NCBI GenBank assembly: GCA_964626015.1
Contig: CAZVCC010000020.1
Coordinates: 1-51,097 of the forward strand
Source of the DNA: CAIKZJ01 sp964626015
GTDB lineage: Bacteria > Bacteroidota > Ignavibacteria > Tepidaquicellales > Tepidaquicellaceae
Direction: 5' to 3'
DNA length: 51,097 nucleotides
The notes beneath the pieces were generated by a model, which saw only the letters and a list, made by a program, of their open reading frames with translations, was not told where the DNA came from and ran no database searches. Of the stretch, positions 8,316 through 16,842 are shown in pieces. The first letter of the stretch is position 1; the number at the start of each line of letters is the position of its first letter. The position numbers and the translations under genes were made by a program.

Positions 8316-9785
8316 ATGTTTAAACAGTCACAACATCAGAAGCAGCTTCAGAGATTAATGCCACAGATTATACAAAAACAAAATCTGCTGGCAATACCAA
8401 CAATTGCTTTGGAACAGATGGTCAAGCTTGAAATGGAAATTAATCCATTTCTTGAGGAAGTTAACGAAATGCTTGAAGAGCATCAGGATGACGAAGCTGA
8501 ATTAAATCCTGAAGATTCAGCAGATGAGTCAGAGGAAGTAATCGAACCCGTAAAGAAAGAAGACGAAGAGTTTGACACTGATGATTATGTAAATTCAGAA
8601 TACGAAGGATATAAGACTGACGAATCTATCGAAGGTGAGGAAAAGGCTAATTATGAAAATATGTGGTCAACTCGGGTTACACTTAAAGATAATCTGTTGT
8701 CTCAATTACATCTATCAGAAATCTCGGAAAAGGAGGCATTTATAGGTGAAGAAATAATTTGGTCAATCGATGATGAAGGTTATTTCAGGGATGATTTAGA
8801 GGATGTAATCGCTGATCTTGAAAAACAGAAAATTGGTACACCGTTTGAGAATGAAACTTTCACTCAGGATGAACTGCAAAAAGTACTTAAACTTATACAG
8901 TCTTTTGAGCCATTAGGGATAGCTTCAAGAAATTTGGAAGAATGTCTGATTGCTCAGCTTAATGATAGCGAGATAGACGAGACTTTGAAGAAAAAGTGCA
9001 AAGATATTCTTGTCAATCACTTCGATGAGTTCCGCTTAAAGAACTATGAAAAGCTCATGAAGGAATACAGCCTTACTACTGAAGAAGTAAATGAAATCTT
9101 TAAGACGATTTCTCATCTAAATCCTAAACCCGGGTACGTCTACGAAACAAGTGAAAATATTTACATCTATCCGGATGTTACGGTGACTTTTAAGGATAAT
9201 GAGTATGTGGTTGAATTAAACGATAAGTCAATACCTTCTCTACGACTAAATGATATGTATAGTCATATCATGAAGACAAGCGATAAGGAAGCCAAAGAAT
9301 TCGTAAAGAATAATTTAGAAAGGGCAAAATGGTTCCTTGAATCCCTGCGTTCGAGAAAAGAAACGCTATTAAAGGTAATGTACGCCATATTGCATAGACA
9401 GAAAGATTTTTTTGATAATATGGGAAAGAATTTGAAACCTATGCTTGAAAAAGAAATTGCAGAGGATATAATGATGGATATTTCAACAGTCAGCAGAACT
9501 GTCAGAGGTAAGTACGTTCAGACTGATTTCGGAATATTTGAACTGAAGCACTTTTTTAGTTATCATATAACGAATGAATCGGGAGATGATATTTCAACAA
9601 AAGAAGTAAAGGTTAAAATAGCTGAGATTATTAGTGAGGAAGATCCTTCAAAACCATTTACAGACGACGACCTCGTTGAACAATTAACTAAATTTGGTTA
9701 TAAAATTGCCAGAAGAACTGCTGCAAAATACAGAGAAGCATTGCGCATTCCGGTTGCAAGATTAAGAAGGCAGATTACAAAATAA
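8316..9785 (+). CDS. rpoN: RNA polymerase sigma-54 factor
   Basis: A 489-residue sigma-54. Region I is the glutamine/leucine-rich N-terminus (about 1-50), which contacts bacterial enhancer-binding activators. A very acidic region II linker (about 45-115, rich in Glu/Asp) follows, then the core-binding domain. The C-terminal helix-turn-helix contains DISTVSRTVRGKYVQT. The RpoN box at 465-474 reads ARRTAAKYRE, one change from the canonical ARRTVAKYRE, and recognises the -24 GG element. It directs core polymerase to -24/-12 promoters that need AAA+ activators. No such activator is encoded here. hslV starts 4 bp downstream. Confidence 0.97.
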   Translation: MFKQSQHQKQLQRLMPQIIQKQNLLAIPTIALEQMVKLEMEINPFLEEVNEMLEEHQDDEAELNPEDSADESEEVIEPVKKEDEEFDTDDYVNSEYEGYKTDESIEGEEKANYENMWSTRVTLKDNLLSQLHLSEISEKEAFIGEEIIWSIDDEGYFRDDLEDVIADLEKQKIGTPFENETFTQDELQKVLKLIQSFEPLGIASRNLEECLIAQLNDSEIDETLKKKCKDILVNHFDEFRLKNYEKLMKEYSLTTEEVNEIFKTISHLNPKPGYVYETSENIYIYPDVTVTFKDNEYVVELNDKSIPSLRLNDMYSHIMKTSDKEAKEFVKNNLERAKWFLESLRSRKETLLKVMYAILHRQKDFFDNMGKNLKPMLEKEIAEDIMMDISTVSRTVRGKYVQTDFGIFELKHFFSYHITNESGDDISTKEVKVKIAEIISEEDPSKPFTDDDLVEQLTKFGYKIARRTAAKYREALRIPVARLRRQITK

Positions 9786-9789
9786 AATT

Positions 9790-10341
9790 ATGACTGAGAA
9801 AAATATTAAATCAACAACTGTTATAGGGCTTATTCGCGACGGAGTCGCGGTAATAGGTAGTGACGGTCAGGTCACAATGGGTAATACAGTTTTAAAACAC
9901 ACAGCTAAAAAAGTAAGAAAAATATTTAACGACTCAATTCTTGTTGGATTTGCCGGAGCAACATCAGATGCTTTTACATTGTTTGAAAGGTTTGAGTCGA
10001 AGCTTGAACAATACAAGGGAAACCTTCTTAGAGCTGCAACTGAACTCGCGAAAGAATGGAGATCAGACAAGTACCTGAGAAAACTTGAAGCGTTGCTCGC
10101 TGTAGTAGGGAAAGATAAAACACTGATTATCTCGGGTACGGGCGACGTAATTGAGCCTGACGATGGCATAGTTGCAATAGGTTCAGGTGGTCAGTATGCT
10201 TACGTTGCTGCCCGCATAATGGTTAAATACACAAAAATGACCGGTAAGGAAATTATTGAGGAAGCACTCAGACAGGCAGCCGATGTGTGCATTTATACAA
10301 ACAATAAGATAACAGTTCTGCAATTAGAAAATAAGGATTAA
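9790..10341 (+). CDS. hslV: ATP-dependent protease peptidase subunit HslV (ClpQ)
   Basis: A 183-residue proteasome-beta-like peptidase. A short propeptide (residues 1-8) precedes Thr9, the expected N-terminal catalytic nucleophile, in KSTTVIG. The GSDGQVTMGNT, GFAGATSDAFTLFERFE, RKLEALLAV and GSGGQYAYVAAR stretches match E. coli HslV closely. HslV forms a double hexamer that degrades proteins unfolded by HslU. hslU begins 5 bp downstream, the standard hslVU order. The unit may continue from rpoN, since the gap there is only 4 bp. Confidence 0.97.
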   Translation: MTEKNIKSTTVIGLIRDGVAVIGSDGQVTMGNTVLKHTAKKVRKIFNDSILVGFAGATSDAFTLFERFESKLEQYKGNLLRAATELAKEWRSDKYLRKLEALLAVVGKDKTLIISGTGDVIEPDDGIVAIGSGGQYAYVAARIMVKYTKMTGKEIIEEALRQAADVCIYTNNKITVLQLENKD

Positions 10342-10346
10342 AAAAA

Positions 10347-11789
10347 TTGGATATAACGAATAAAGATAATACAGAAAAATCGGTTAAGCAAAGACAAATA
10401 ATAAGCGTCTCTATAAATCAGTTGACCCCTTCACAAATTGTTGATGAACTGAACAAATACATTATTGGACAGGATAATGCAAAAAAGTCAGTAGCAATAG
10501 CTCTACGAAACAGATGGAGACGTCAGCAGGTTGTTTCAGAAATGAAGGATGAAATAATGCCTAATAACATCATTATGATCGGTCCAACGGGTGTGGGTAA
10601 GACTGAAATTGCGAGAAGGATATCAAAACTTGCTAATGCACCATTTCTGAAAGTTGAAGCTTCCAAGTTTACTGAGGTTGGATATGTCGGTCGAGATGTT
10701 GAATCAATGATAAGGGAACTGACAGACTTATCTGTTAACATCGTGAAGACTGATAAAAAGAATGAGGTTCAGGAAAAAGCAGAAGAAAATGCTCTCGAAA
10801 GAATTCTTGACATCATACTTCCGCAAGTAAAAAAGAAAACAGAAAAAACCGACAGTGTACCGGCTGCTGCCGAAGCAGAGAGAAATAACGATGAAGAGCT
10901 TAACGCAAAAACAAGGGAAAAGTTCAGAAAACAGCTGAAAGAGGGAAAACTAAATGATAGAATAATTGAACTTGACCTTACGAGTGATAACATGCCCATG
11001 ATGCAGGTTTTAGGACCAATTGGTCTGGAGGAGATGGGATTAAATCTGCAGGATTTATTCGGAAATATTATGCCCAAAAAATCGAGAAAACGTAAACTCA
11101 GTATTGTAGAAGCAAAAAAGGTGCTTGCTCAGGAAGAAGCTCAAAAGCTCATCGATATGGACAGCGTAATAAAGGAAGCAATAGATAAAGTACAGAATAC
11201 GGGTATAATTTTCATAGATGAAATTGATAAAATAGCAGGAACAAACAAAAATACTTCTGGTGCGGATGTATCAAGAGAAGGTGTTCAAAGAGATTTACTG
11301 CCTATAGTTGAAGGTTCAACTGTAATAACAAAGTACGGTCCGGTAAAGACCGATCATATACTGTTTATAGCATCAGGAGCTTTTCATATTTCGAAACCAA
11401 GCGATCTGATTCCCGAATTACAGGGAAGATTTCCAATTCGTGTTGAATTGAATAGCCTGAACGAAGAAGATTTTTTCAGAATATTGACACAGCCAGAAAA
11501 TGCTCTCATTAAGCAGTATAAGGCTATGCTTGAAACGGAAAAAGTAAAATTAAATTTTAGTATCGAGTCTATTAAAGAAGTTGCAAGAATAGCGGCGGAA
11601 GTGAACGAACAGGTTGAGAATATAGGTGCAAGACGCTTACATACGATTTTGTCTATTCTTCTTGAAGATATCCTGTATGACGTACCTGATAAAAATAAAA
11701 AGAAAATAATAGAAATTGACGAAGATCTTGTCAATGTGAAACTCAATAAAATTGTAAAAAACAGAGATTTAAGCAGATATATTTTATAA
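10347..11789 (+). CDS. hslU: HslU (ClpY) ATPase of the HslUV protease
   Basis: A 480-residue AAA+ unfoldase, longer than E. coli HslU (443). It has Walker A GPTGVGKT (79-86), an EVGYVGRDVES pore-loop region, a charged I-domain (about 130-260) and Walker B IIFIDEID. The conserved SREGVQRDLLPIVEG, an IGARRLH sensor 2 and the C-terminal tail RDLSRYIL, which docks in HslV, are also present. The start is TTG with AAGGA about 10 nt upstream. An N-terminal extension of about 22 residues precedes the point where E. coli HslU starts. A second TTG at 10422 would give the shorter form. Confidence 0.96.
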   Translation: MDITNKDNTEKSVKQRQIISVSINQLTPSQIVDELNKYIIGQDNAKKSVAIALRNRWRRQQVVSEMKDEIMPNNIIMIGPTGVGKTEIARRISKLANAPFLKVEASKFTEVGYVGRDVESMIRELTDLSVNIVKTDKKNEVQEKAEENALERILDIILPQVKKKTEKTDSVPAAAEAERNNDEELNAKTREKFRKQLKEGKLNDRIIELDLTSDNMPMMQVLGPIGLEEMGLNLQDLFGNIMPKKSRKRKLSIVEAKKVLAQEEAQKLIDMDSVIKEAIDKVQNTGIIFIDEIDKIAGTNKNTSGADVSREGVQRDLLPIVEGSTVITKYGPVKTDHILFIASGAFHISKPSDLIPELQGRFPIRVELNSLNEEDFFRILTQPENALIKQYKAMLETEKVKLNFSIESIKEVARIAAEVNEQVENIGARRLHTILSILLEDILYDVPDKNKKKIIEIDEDLVNVKLNKIVKNRDLSRYIL

Positions 11790-11805
11790 AATTAACATTA
11801 CCAAT

Positions 11806-12513
11806 ATGAAAAGAACAACAACTCTATTTATTTTGTTAGTTTTAGCTTTCTCTTCTTCGTATTCGCAGAATATTAATGTAAAGAAATCGGGGTTTTATGC
11901 GGGGATTGGCTATTCAGTAATGATTTATACCAATTCAGAAGTGGGAGAAATTTATCCTGCATTTAATTTCAGGGTAAGTTCTTTCAATTCTGAATTAACT
12001 CCGCATATAGGATACAAACTGTCGGACATGGTTTCAATCGAATTCGCTCCTTCTTTTATTCACTCAAAATCAGGGGGCGATAAAGGATTTTATTTCCAGT
12101 CTGGAACAACAAATTATTACTATGTTCCTTCACCTCCGTTTTTGTTCGCATTTCCTCTAAACGCAAAAATCAAATTATTTCCTTTCACAAAAAGTAAATC
12201 ATACTTTGCAAAGGGATTGTTCTTTGGAATTGCTGCGGGACCGATGTTTATAAGAGAGGAATATGAAAATTATATATATCCCGATAATAATATGACAAAT
12301 ATGTTGAACATAAGAAGTGAGTATAATTCTATCTGGACGGGTAATGCGCAGTTTTCATTCGGATACACCGGAGGAGAAAGTGTAACATACGGTGCCGAGC
12401 TTGGTTACAGATTTGTACCGCTTCCGCTCAATAGGGATTATCCTTTAATTACATCAATTGCGAGCAATATGAATTCAGTTTTGCTAAATATTAAAATAGG
12501 TTTCAATTTTTAA
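11806..12513 (+). CDS. Outer-membrane beta-barrel protein
   Basis: A 235-residue protein with a cleavable signal (about 1-20, ending SSYSQ). Alternating aromatic and glycine-rich strands follow, such as SGFYAGIGYSVMIYT and FSFGYTGGESVTYGAELGYRF. It ends in a strand with a terminal aromatic (IGFNF). This is the pattern of a small porin-like outer_membrane_beta-barrel domain protein of 8-10 strands. It sits 16 bp after hslU and may be co-transcribed. No specific function can be assigned. Confidence 0.75.
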   Translation: MKRTTTLFILLVLAFSSSYSQNINVKKSGFYAGIGYSVMIYTNSEVGEIYPAFNFRVSSFNSELTPHIGYKLSDMVSIEFAPSFIHSKSGGDKGFYFQSGTTNYYYVPSPPFLFAFPLNAKIKLFPFTKSKSYFAKGLFFGIAAGPMFIREEYENYIYPDNNMTNMLNIRSEYNSIWTGNAQFSFGYTGGESVTYGAELGYRFVPLPLNRDYPLITSIASNMNSVLLNIKIGFNF

Positions 12514-12713
12514 TATAACAGTTTAGTTTATTAATTTTCCTATTTAGCAGTACATTTTGATACTGAATTTTCAAATATCATTAATACTTGATATTTGTAT
12601 CTCATTTTGTGCCCAAAAATACTTATAATTTCATCAAGATTATTCGGTTTGTAACTTGAAAATAGTATAAAAATCGTGTAATTTTTGAGGTTTATTAAAT
12701 TTTATACATTAAA

Positions 12714-15368
12714 ATGAATTTCAAACTGATTAACCGAATAACAGGCGCATTTGTATTCTTATTTTCACTGATAGTTTACCTTATTACAGTTCAGCCTACA
12801 TTATCTTTCTGGGATTGTGGTGAGTTTATAGCTTGTGCTTTTACGCTTTCTACTCCGCATCCTCCGGGTGCTCCTTTACACATTCTAGTAGGAAAAATTT
12901 TCACAATGCTTCCTACTGCTGCGGACGTTGGTTTGAGAATGAATTATCTTTCTGTGCTATCGAGTGCATTTACTGTTCTATTCCTGTACTTAGTAAGCAC
13001 GAAAGTAATAATGAATTGGAGAGGTATTCCAAAAAATTTATATGAGATTTTAATTATAGCAGTTCCATCTGCTATTGGTGCTCTGTCACTCGCATTTGCC
13101 GATAGCTTTTGGTTTAATGCGATGGAAGCTGAAGTATATGGTTTCGGTACTTTTCTTATGGCATTGTGTATATACGTGATGATGTTATGGTGGGAAAAAG
13201 CTGATGAACCGGGAAGTGATAAATATATATTATTCTTCTCTTACGTTGTCGGGTTATCTATCGGAATTCATTTGCTTGTAGTTCAGACCCTATTCTTACT
13301 CGGTATTGCGTTTTATTTTAAAAGATTCGAATATCAACTCAAAACATTTCTTATTGCGATAGGTGTTTCTATGTTATCGTTTTTCCTCGTTTACCCGATA
13401 ATAGTTAAAAAAATGCCTGCTTTGATTCAGTCTTCACCCGTAGTCGGATTTGTAATTATAGTTTTAGCAATAATTGTCGGAATAGTATATTCTGTACAAA
13501 AACAATCTAAAGCGTTAAATTTAGTCTTCACTTCATTGTTCTTAATTGTTCTGGGTTATACAACTTACATAACAGTCCTTCAGAGGTCCGGAGTTCAGGA
13601 TCTTCCTCTTGACGAGAACAATCCTGATAATATGGAAAGATTACTTTCGTATTTAAACCGTGAACAATATGGCGATCAGCCTCTTGTTTTGCCGCGTAGA
13701 TATTCACAGGAACCCCAGCATTGGAGGACCTGGCAGAATTACACAAGTGATATGGATTTTATGTGGAAATATCAGATTAATGAAATGTTTAATCGTTATC
13801 TTTTCTGGCAGTATATAGGCAGGGCGGGGTATCAACAAGGAGACGGAGTAGATTTTTCAAAATTATTTGCAATTCCATTTATTCTCGGATTAATAGGTGT
13901 TTTCCATCATTTCCGGCGAGACTGGAAACTTGCAATGGTTTTCCTGCTGATGTTCATATTAATGGGTGTGGTTACGGCTCTTTATCAGAATCAACAAGAC
14001 CCGCAGCCTCGAGAGCGTGATTATTTTTACATTGGAGCATTCTTTGCATTTTCATTGTGGATATCGCTTGGCATTGTGGCAATTATCGAATTATTAAGCG
14101 AAATGCGTAAGAAGGAACTCGGTATAGGTTTAGCGTCCGTAGTTATGGGTATAGCTTTTGTATTTGTTCCTCTCAATATGCTGAAAGTTGCTTACCCGTA
14201 CCAGACCAGACAGGATAATTTTTTCCCCTTCGATTATGCTTATAACATTTTGCAAAGCTGCGAAAAGGATGCGATACTAATAACTAACGGAGATAACGAT
14301 ACATTTCCTTTGTGGTGTCTGCAAGCTGCATACGGCGTACGGCAGGATATTAGGATTATTAACCTTTCTTTGGCACAAACAGATTGGTATAATCTTCAGT
14401 TGAAGAATGAAAGACCTTACGGCTCACTAACCGTACCTATGACGTTTACCGACGCACAATTGGCAAATCCGGATTTTGTGAGGCCGAGAGAATGGGATGA
14501 AAAGAAGATTCAGGTTCTTGATGTACCTTCAGAAGTATATCCGGACACCATGCAGGTGAAACCCGAAAAGATTGTTTTTACTGTTCCTGCAACGATTAGA
14601 CAGAAATCAGGCAATAGAACAATTACCGGTATTAAATTTAATGATATATTGCTTCTTGATATTATTAAAGCTACTAAATGGAAAAGGCCGATTTATTTCT
14701 CTGCTACAGTATCACCTGAAAACTTTGTAGGTCTTGGTGATTATCTTATTTTGGAAGGAATGGCTCATAAACTGTTACCTTTCAAAGTCGGAAACGGTAT
14801 GGACGTTGCTGTTAATAAGGAAATTACAAATAAAGCTTTATTTGAACCTCCCGCAGTACCAAGCAAGACACCTCAGTACGGATTTTTATTCAGAAGTTTA
14901 AACCATGATAACCTGTTTTTTGATGAGACCCAGCAAAGAATGATTGAAATGTACAGGACAATTTTTGTATGGTTAGCAAACACTTACGGAATGGATTCCA
15001 CTAAATTAGATCAGGCTGCTAAAGTACTAAAACGCATGGAAGATGTAATACCTACTTCCAAATTCAAGATGGACTATAGGCAAAGTTATCAGGTTGCAAT
15101 GCTGTACAACATGATTGGTAATAAACAAAAATTTGATGAATTCGCAAAAATAGCTGAGGAAGGCGCACTGATAGATAAAAGAAGCACAAATCCAAATACA
15201 TCCAGCTTCTATAATCCTTACAGAATATTGCTGGATATATATGAAGCAAAAGGTGAATATCAGAAAGCGCTTAACCTTTTAAACGAACTCGATCAAAGAG
15301 ATCCATCAGTCAATCAGAAAAGAGAAAGTTTGAAGTTGAAAATGTCTGGCGGAGAGGAAAAGAAATAG
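12714..15368 (+). CDS. DUF2723 multi-pass membrane protein, putative GT-C glycosyltransferase
   Basis: An 884-residue protein. About a dozen membrane segments fill residues 1-500. The family signature is in the first periplasmic loop: SFWDCGEFIACAFTL, then HPPGAPLH. An acidic residue in this position is typical of GT-C polyprenyl-sugar transferases. A large soluble C-terminal part (about 500-884) ends in a TPR-like helix pair near 835-870. DUF2723 proteins are frequent in Bacteroidota and are thought to glycosylate proteins or surface glycans, though the exact substrate is unclear to me. It leads the block of glycan genes that runs to 20257. A 200-bp gap upstream should hold the promoter, but I see no convincing box. 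Confidence 0.85.
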   Translation: MNFKLINRITGAFVFLFSLIVYLITVQPTLSFWDCGEFIACAFTLSTPHPPGAPLHILVGKIFTMLPTAADVGLRMNYLSVLSSAFTVLFLYLVSTKVIMNWRGIPKNLYEILIIAVPSAIGALSLAFADSFWFNAMEAEVYGFGTFLMALCIYVMMLWWEKADEPGSDKYILFFSYVVGLSIGIHLLVVQTLFLLGIAFYFKRFEYQLKTFLIAIGVSMLSFFLVYPIIVKKMPALIQSSPVVGFVIIVLAIIVGIVYSVQKQSKALNLVFTSLFLIVLGYTTYITVLQRSGVQDLPLDENNPDNMERLLSYLNREQYGDQPLVLPRRYSQEPQHWRTWQNYTSDMDFMWKYQINEMFNRYLFWQYIGRAGYQQGDGVDFSKLFAIPFILGLIGVFHHFRRDWKLAMVFLLMFILMGVVTALYQNQQDPQPRERDYFYIGAFFAFSLWISLGIVAIIELLSEMRKKELGIGLASVVMGIAFVFVPLNMLKVAYPYQTRQDNFFPFDYAYNILQSCEKDAILITNGDNDTFPLWCLQAAYGVRQDIRIINLSLAQTDWYNLQLKNERPYGSLTVPMTFTDAQLANPDFVRPREWDEKKIQVLDVPSEVYPDTMQVKPEKIVFTVPATIRQKSGNRTITGIKFNDILLLDIIKATKWKRPIYFSATVSPENFVGLGDYLILEGMAHKLLPFKVGNGMDVAVNKEITNKALFEPPAVPSKTPQYGFLFRSLNHDNLFFDETQQRMIEMYRTIFVWLANTYGMDSTKLDQAAKVLKRMEDVIPTSKFKMDYRQSYQVAMLYNMIGNKQKFDEFAKIAEEGALIDKRSTNPNTSSFYNPYRILLDIYEAKGEYQKALNLLNELDQRDPSVNQKRESLKLKMSGGEEKK

Positions 15369-15392
15369 ATTCCTTTAGATTAATGGACAGAC

Positions 15393-16841
15393 ATGAGAAA
15401 AAATAAAAAGATCGGTATTCTGATTGTAGCTTACAATGCATCAACAACCTTGCATAAAGTCCTTGATAGAATACCGAAGAATGTCTATGATGAGATTGAC
15501 GAAATAGCTGTTTTCGACGATGCCAGCAAGGATAATACTTATATGGTGTCAATCGGATACAAGGAATTAAATAAACTTGAGAAACTCCATTTATACCTGA
15601 ATGATAAGAATCTCGGATACGGAGGAAATCAGAAAAAAGGATTTTCATACTTTGCGGAAAAAGGATTTGATGTAGTAGTCCTGCTTCATGGTGACGGACA
15701 GTACGCTCCCGAAATACTTCAGGATATGTATTCCCCGATAACTGACGGAGATGCCGATGTTGTCCTCGGGTCCAGAATGATGACTAAGTACGGAGGTGCA
15801 TTAAAAGGCGGTATGCCGTTTTATAAATACATAGGAAATAAAATACTATCTTCATTTCAGAACAGAAAACTTAAGATGAACCTGACTGAGTTTCACTCTG
15901 GTTACAGAGCTTATTCGATTTCAGGACTCAAAAAACTTAACCTCGAAAACACAACTGATGATTTCCATTTCGACACGCAGATAATTATAAAAGCAAATCA
16001 TAACAATTTAAAGATTGTTGAAATACCGATACCTACATACTACGGAGATGAAATATGTTACGTGAACGGAATGAAGTATGCACGGAACATCTTCAGTACT
16101 ACGAAGGAATATATTAAAACTGTTAAAGGCAAGAAGAAGTCTGATGTGTATTCTGAGTATTATATTCCGTATCCTTTAAAACTTTATCCGTATTCAAGCC
16201 ATAAGATTATACTAGATATTTTAAACAAGAAAGACAATCAAAAAATACTCGATGCTGGCTGCGGTGATGGGCTTTTCGCGGAGCATATCTCGGGAAGGAA
16301 TTATAAAGTTGGTGTTGATTTTATTCCCGAATCGGAAAACACAAAGAAGAATTTCAATAAGTTTTATAAGTACGACCTTAATAAAGGATTTCCCCGCGAG
16401 CTTGAAAAGGAGAATGGTTTTGACTATATCCTTTTTATGGATATTCTTGAACACCTTCAAGATTATGACAATCTCCTAAATGATTCAAAAAATCTTCTTA
16501 AAAAAGACGGCAGGATAGTAATTTCCCTTCCGAATTTTGCAAACATTTATGTGCGGCTGAACCTGCTCATTGGGCGGCTTCCGTTGGCAGACAAAGGAAT
16601 ACTCGACAGGACTCACCTGCATTTATTCACTTGCAGGATTATAAAGAATATTTTAAGAAAACATAAACTGGAGATAGTTGAACAAAGAGTTACACCAATA
16701 CCCGTCATTGAGATACTCCCTGATATACTAAAAAGGAATGTAGGTTATGTTTTAAATTTTCTATTAAACATTAAAACAGTATTGTTTAAGAGACTTTTAG
16801 GGTATCAGTTTATTTTTATTTGTAAAAAACAGAACTACTAA
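15393..16841 (+). CDS. Fusion: family 2 glycosyltransferase plus SAM methyltransferase
   Basis: A 482-residue two-domain protein. Residues 1-245 are a DPM1-like GT2 domain: ILIVAYNAS at the start, a VFDDASKDNT nucleotide-binding motif at 40-49, HGDGQYAPE at 99-107 as the metal-binding DxD-like site, and an FHSGYRAY acceptor motif. Residues 250-482 are a class I methyltransferase with motif I ILDAGCGDG (285-293) and MDILEHLQDYDN. A GT2 would use a nucleotide sugar, often to make a polyprenyl-linked sugar. The methyltransferase may cap or modify the same glycan. It lies between DUF2723 and YfhO genes, so a lipid-linked sugar for surface glycosylation is the likely product. The frame is continuous, with no sign of frameshift. 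Confidence 0.88.
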   Translation: MRKNKKIGILIVAYNASTTLHKVLDRIPKNVYDEIDEIAVFDDASKDNTYMVSIGYKELNKLEKLHLYLNDKNLGYGGNQKKGFSYFAEKGFDVVVLLHGDGQYAPEILQDMYSPITDGDADVVLGSRMMTKYGGALKGGMPFYKYIGNKILSSFQNRKLKMNLTEFHSGYRAYSISGLKKLNLENTTDDFHFDTQIIIKANHNNLKIVEIPIPTYYGDEICYVNGMKYARNIFSTTKEYIKTVKGKKKSDVYSEYYIPYPLKLYPYSSHKIILDILNKKDNQKILDAGCGDGLFAEHISGRNYKVGVDFIPESENTKKNFNKFYKYDLNKGFPRELEKENGFDYILFMDILEHLQDYDNLLNDSKNLLKKDGRIVISLPNFANIYVRLNLLIGRLPLADKGILDRTHLHLFTCRIIKNILRKHKLEIVEQRVTPIPVIEILPDILKRNVGYVLNFLLNIKTVLFKRLLGYQFIFICKKQNY

Positions 16842-16842
16842 A

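Noticed and set aside
12514..12713. Promoter for the glycan block
   Set aside because: A 200-bp AT-rich gap with several near matches to TAnnTTTG, but none with the full box and a -33 element at proper spacing. No site is called.
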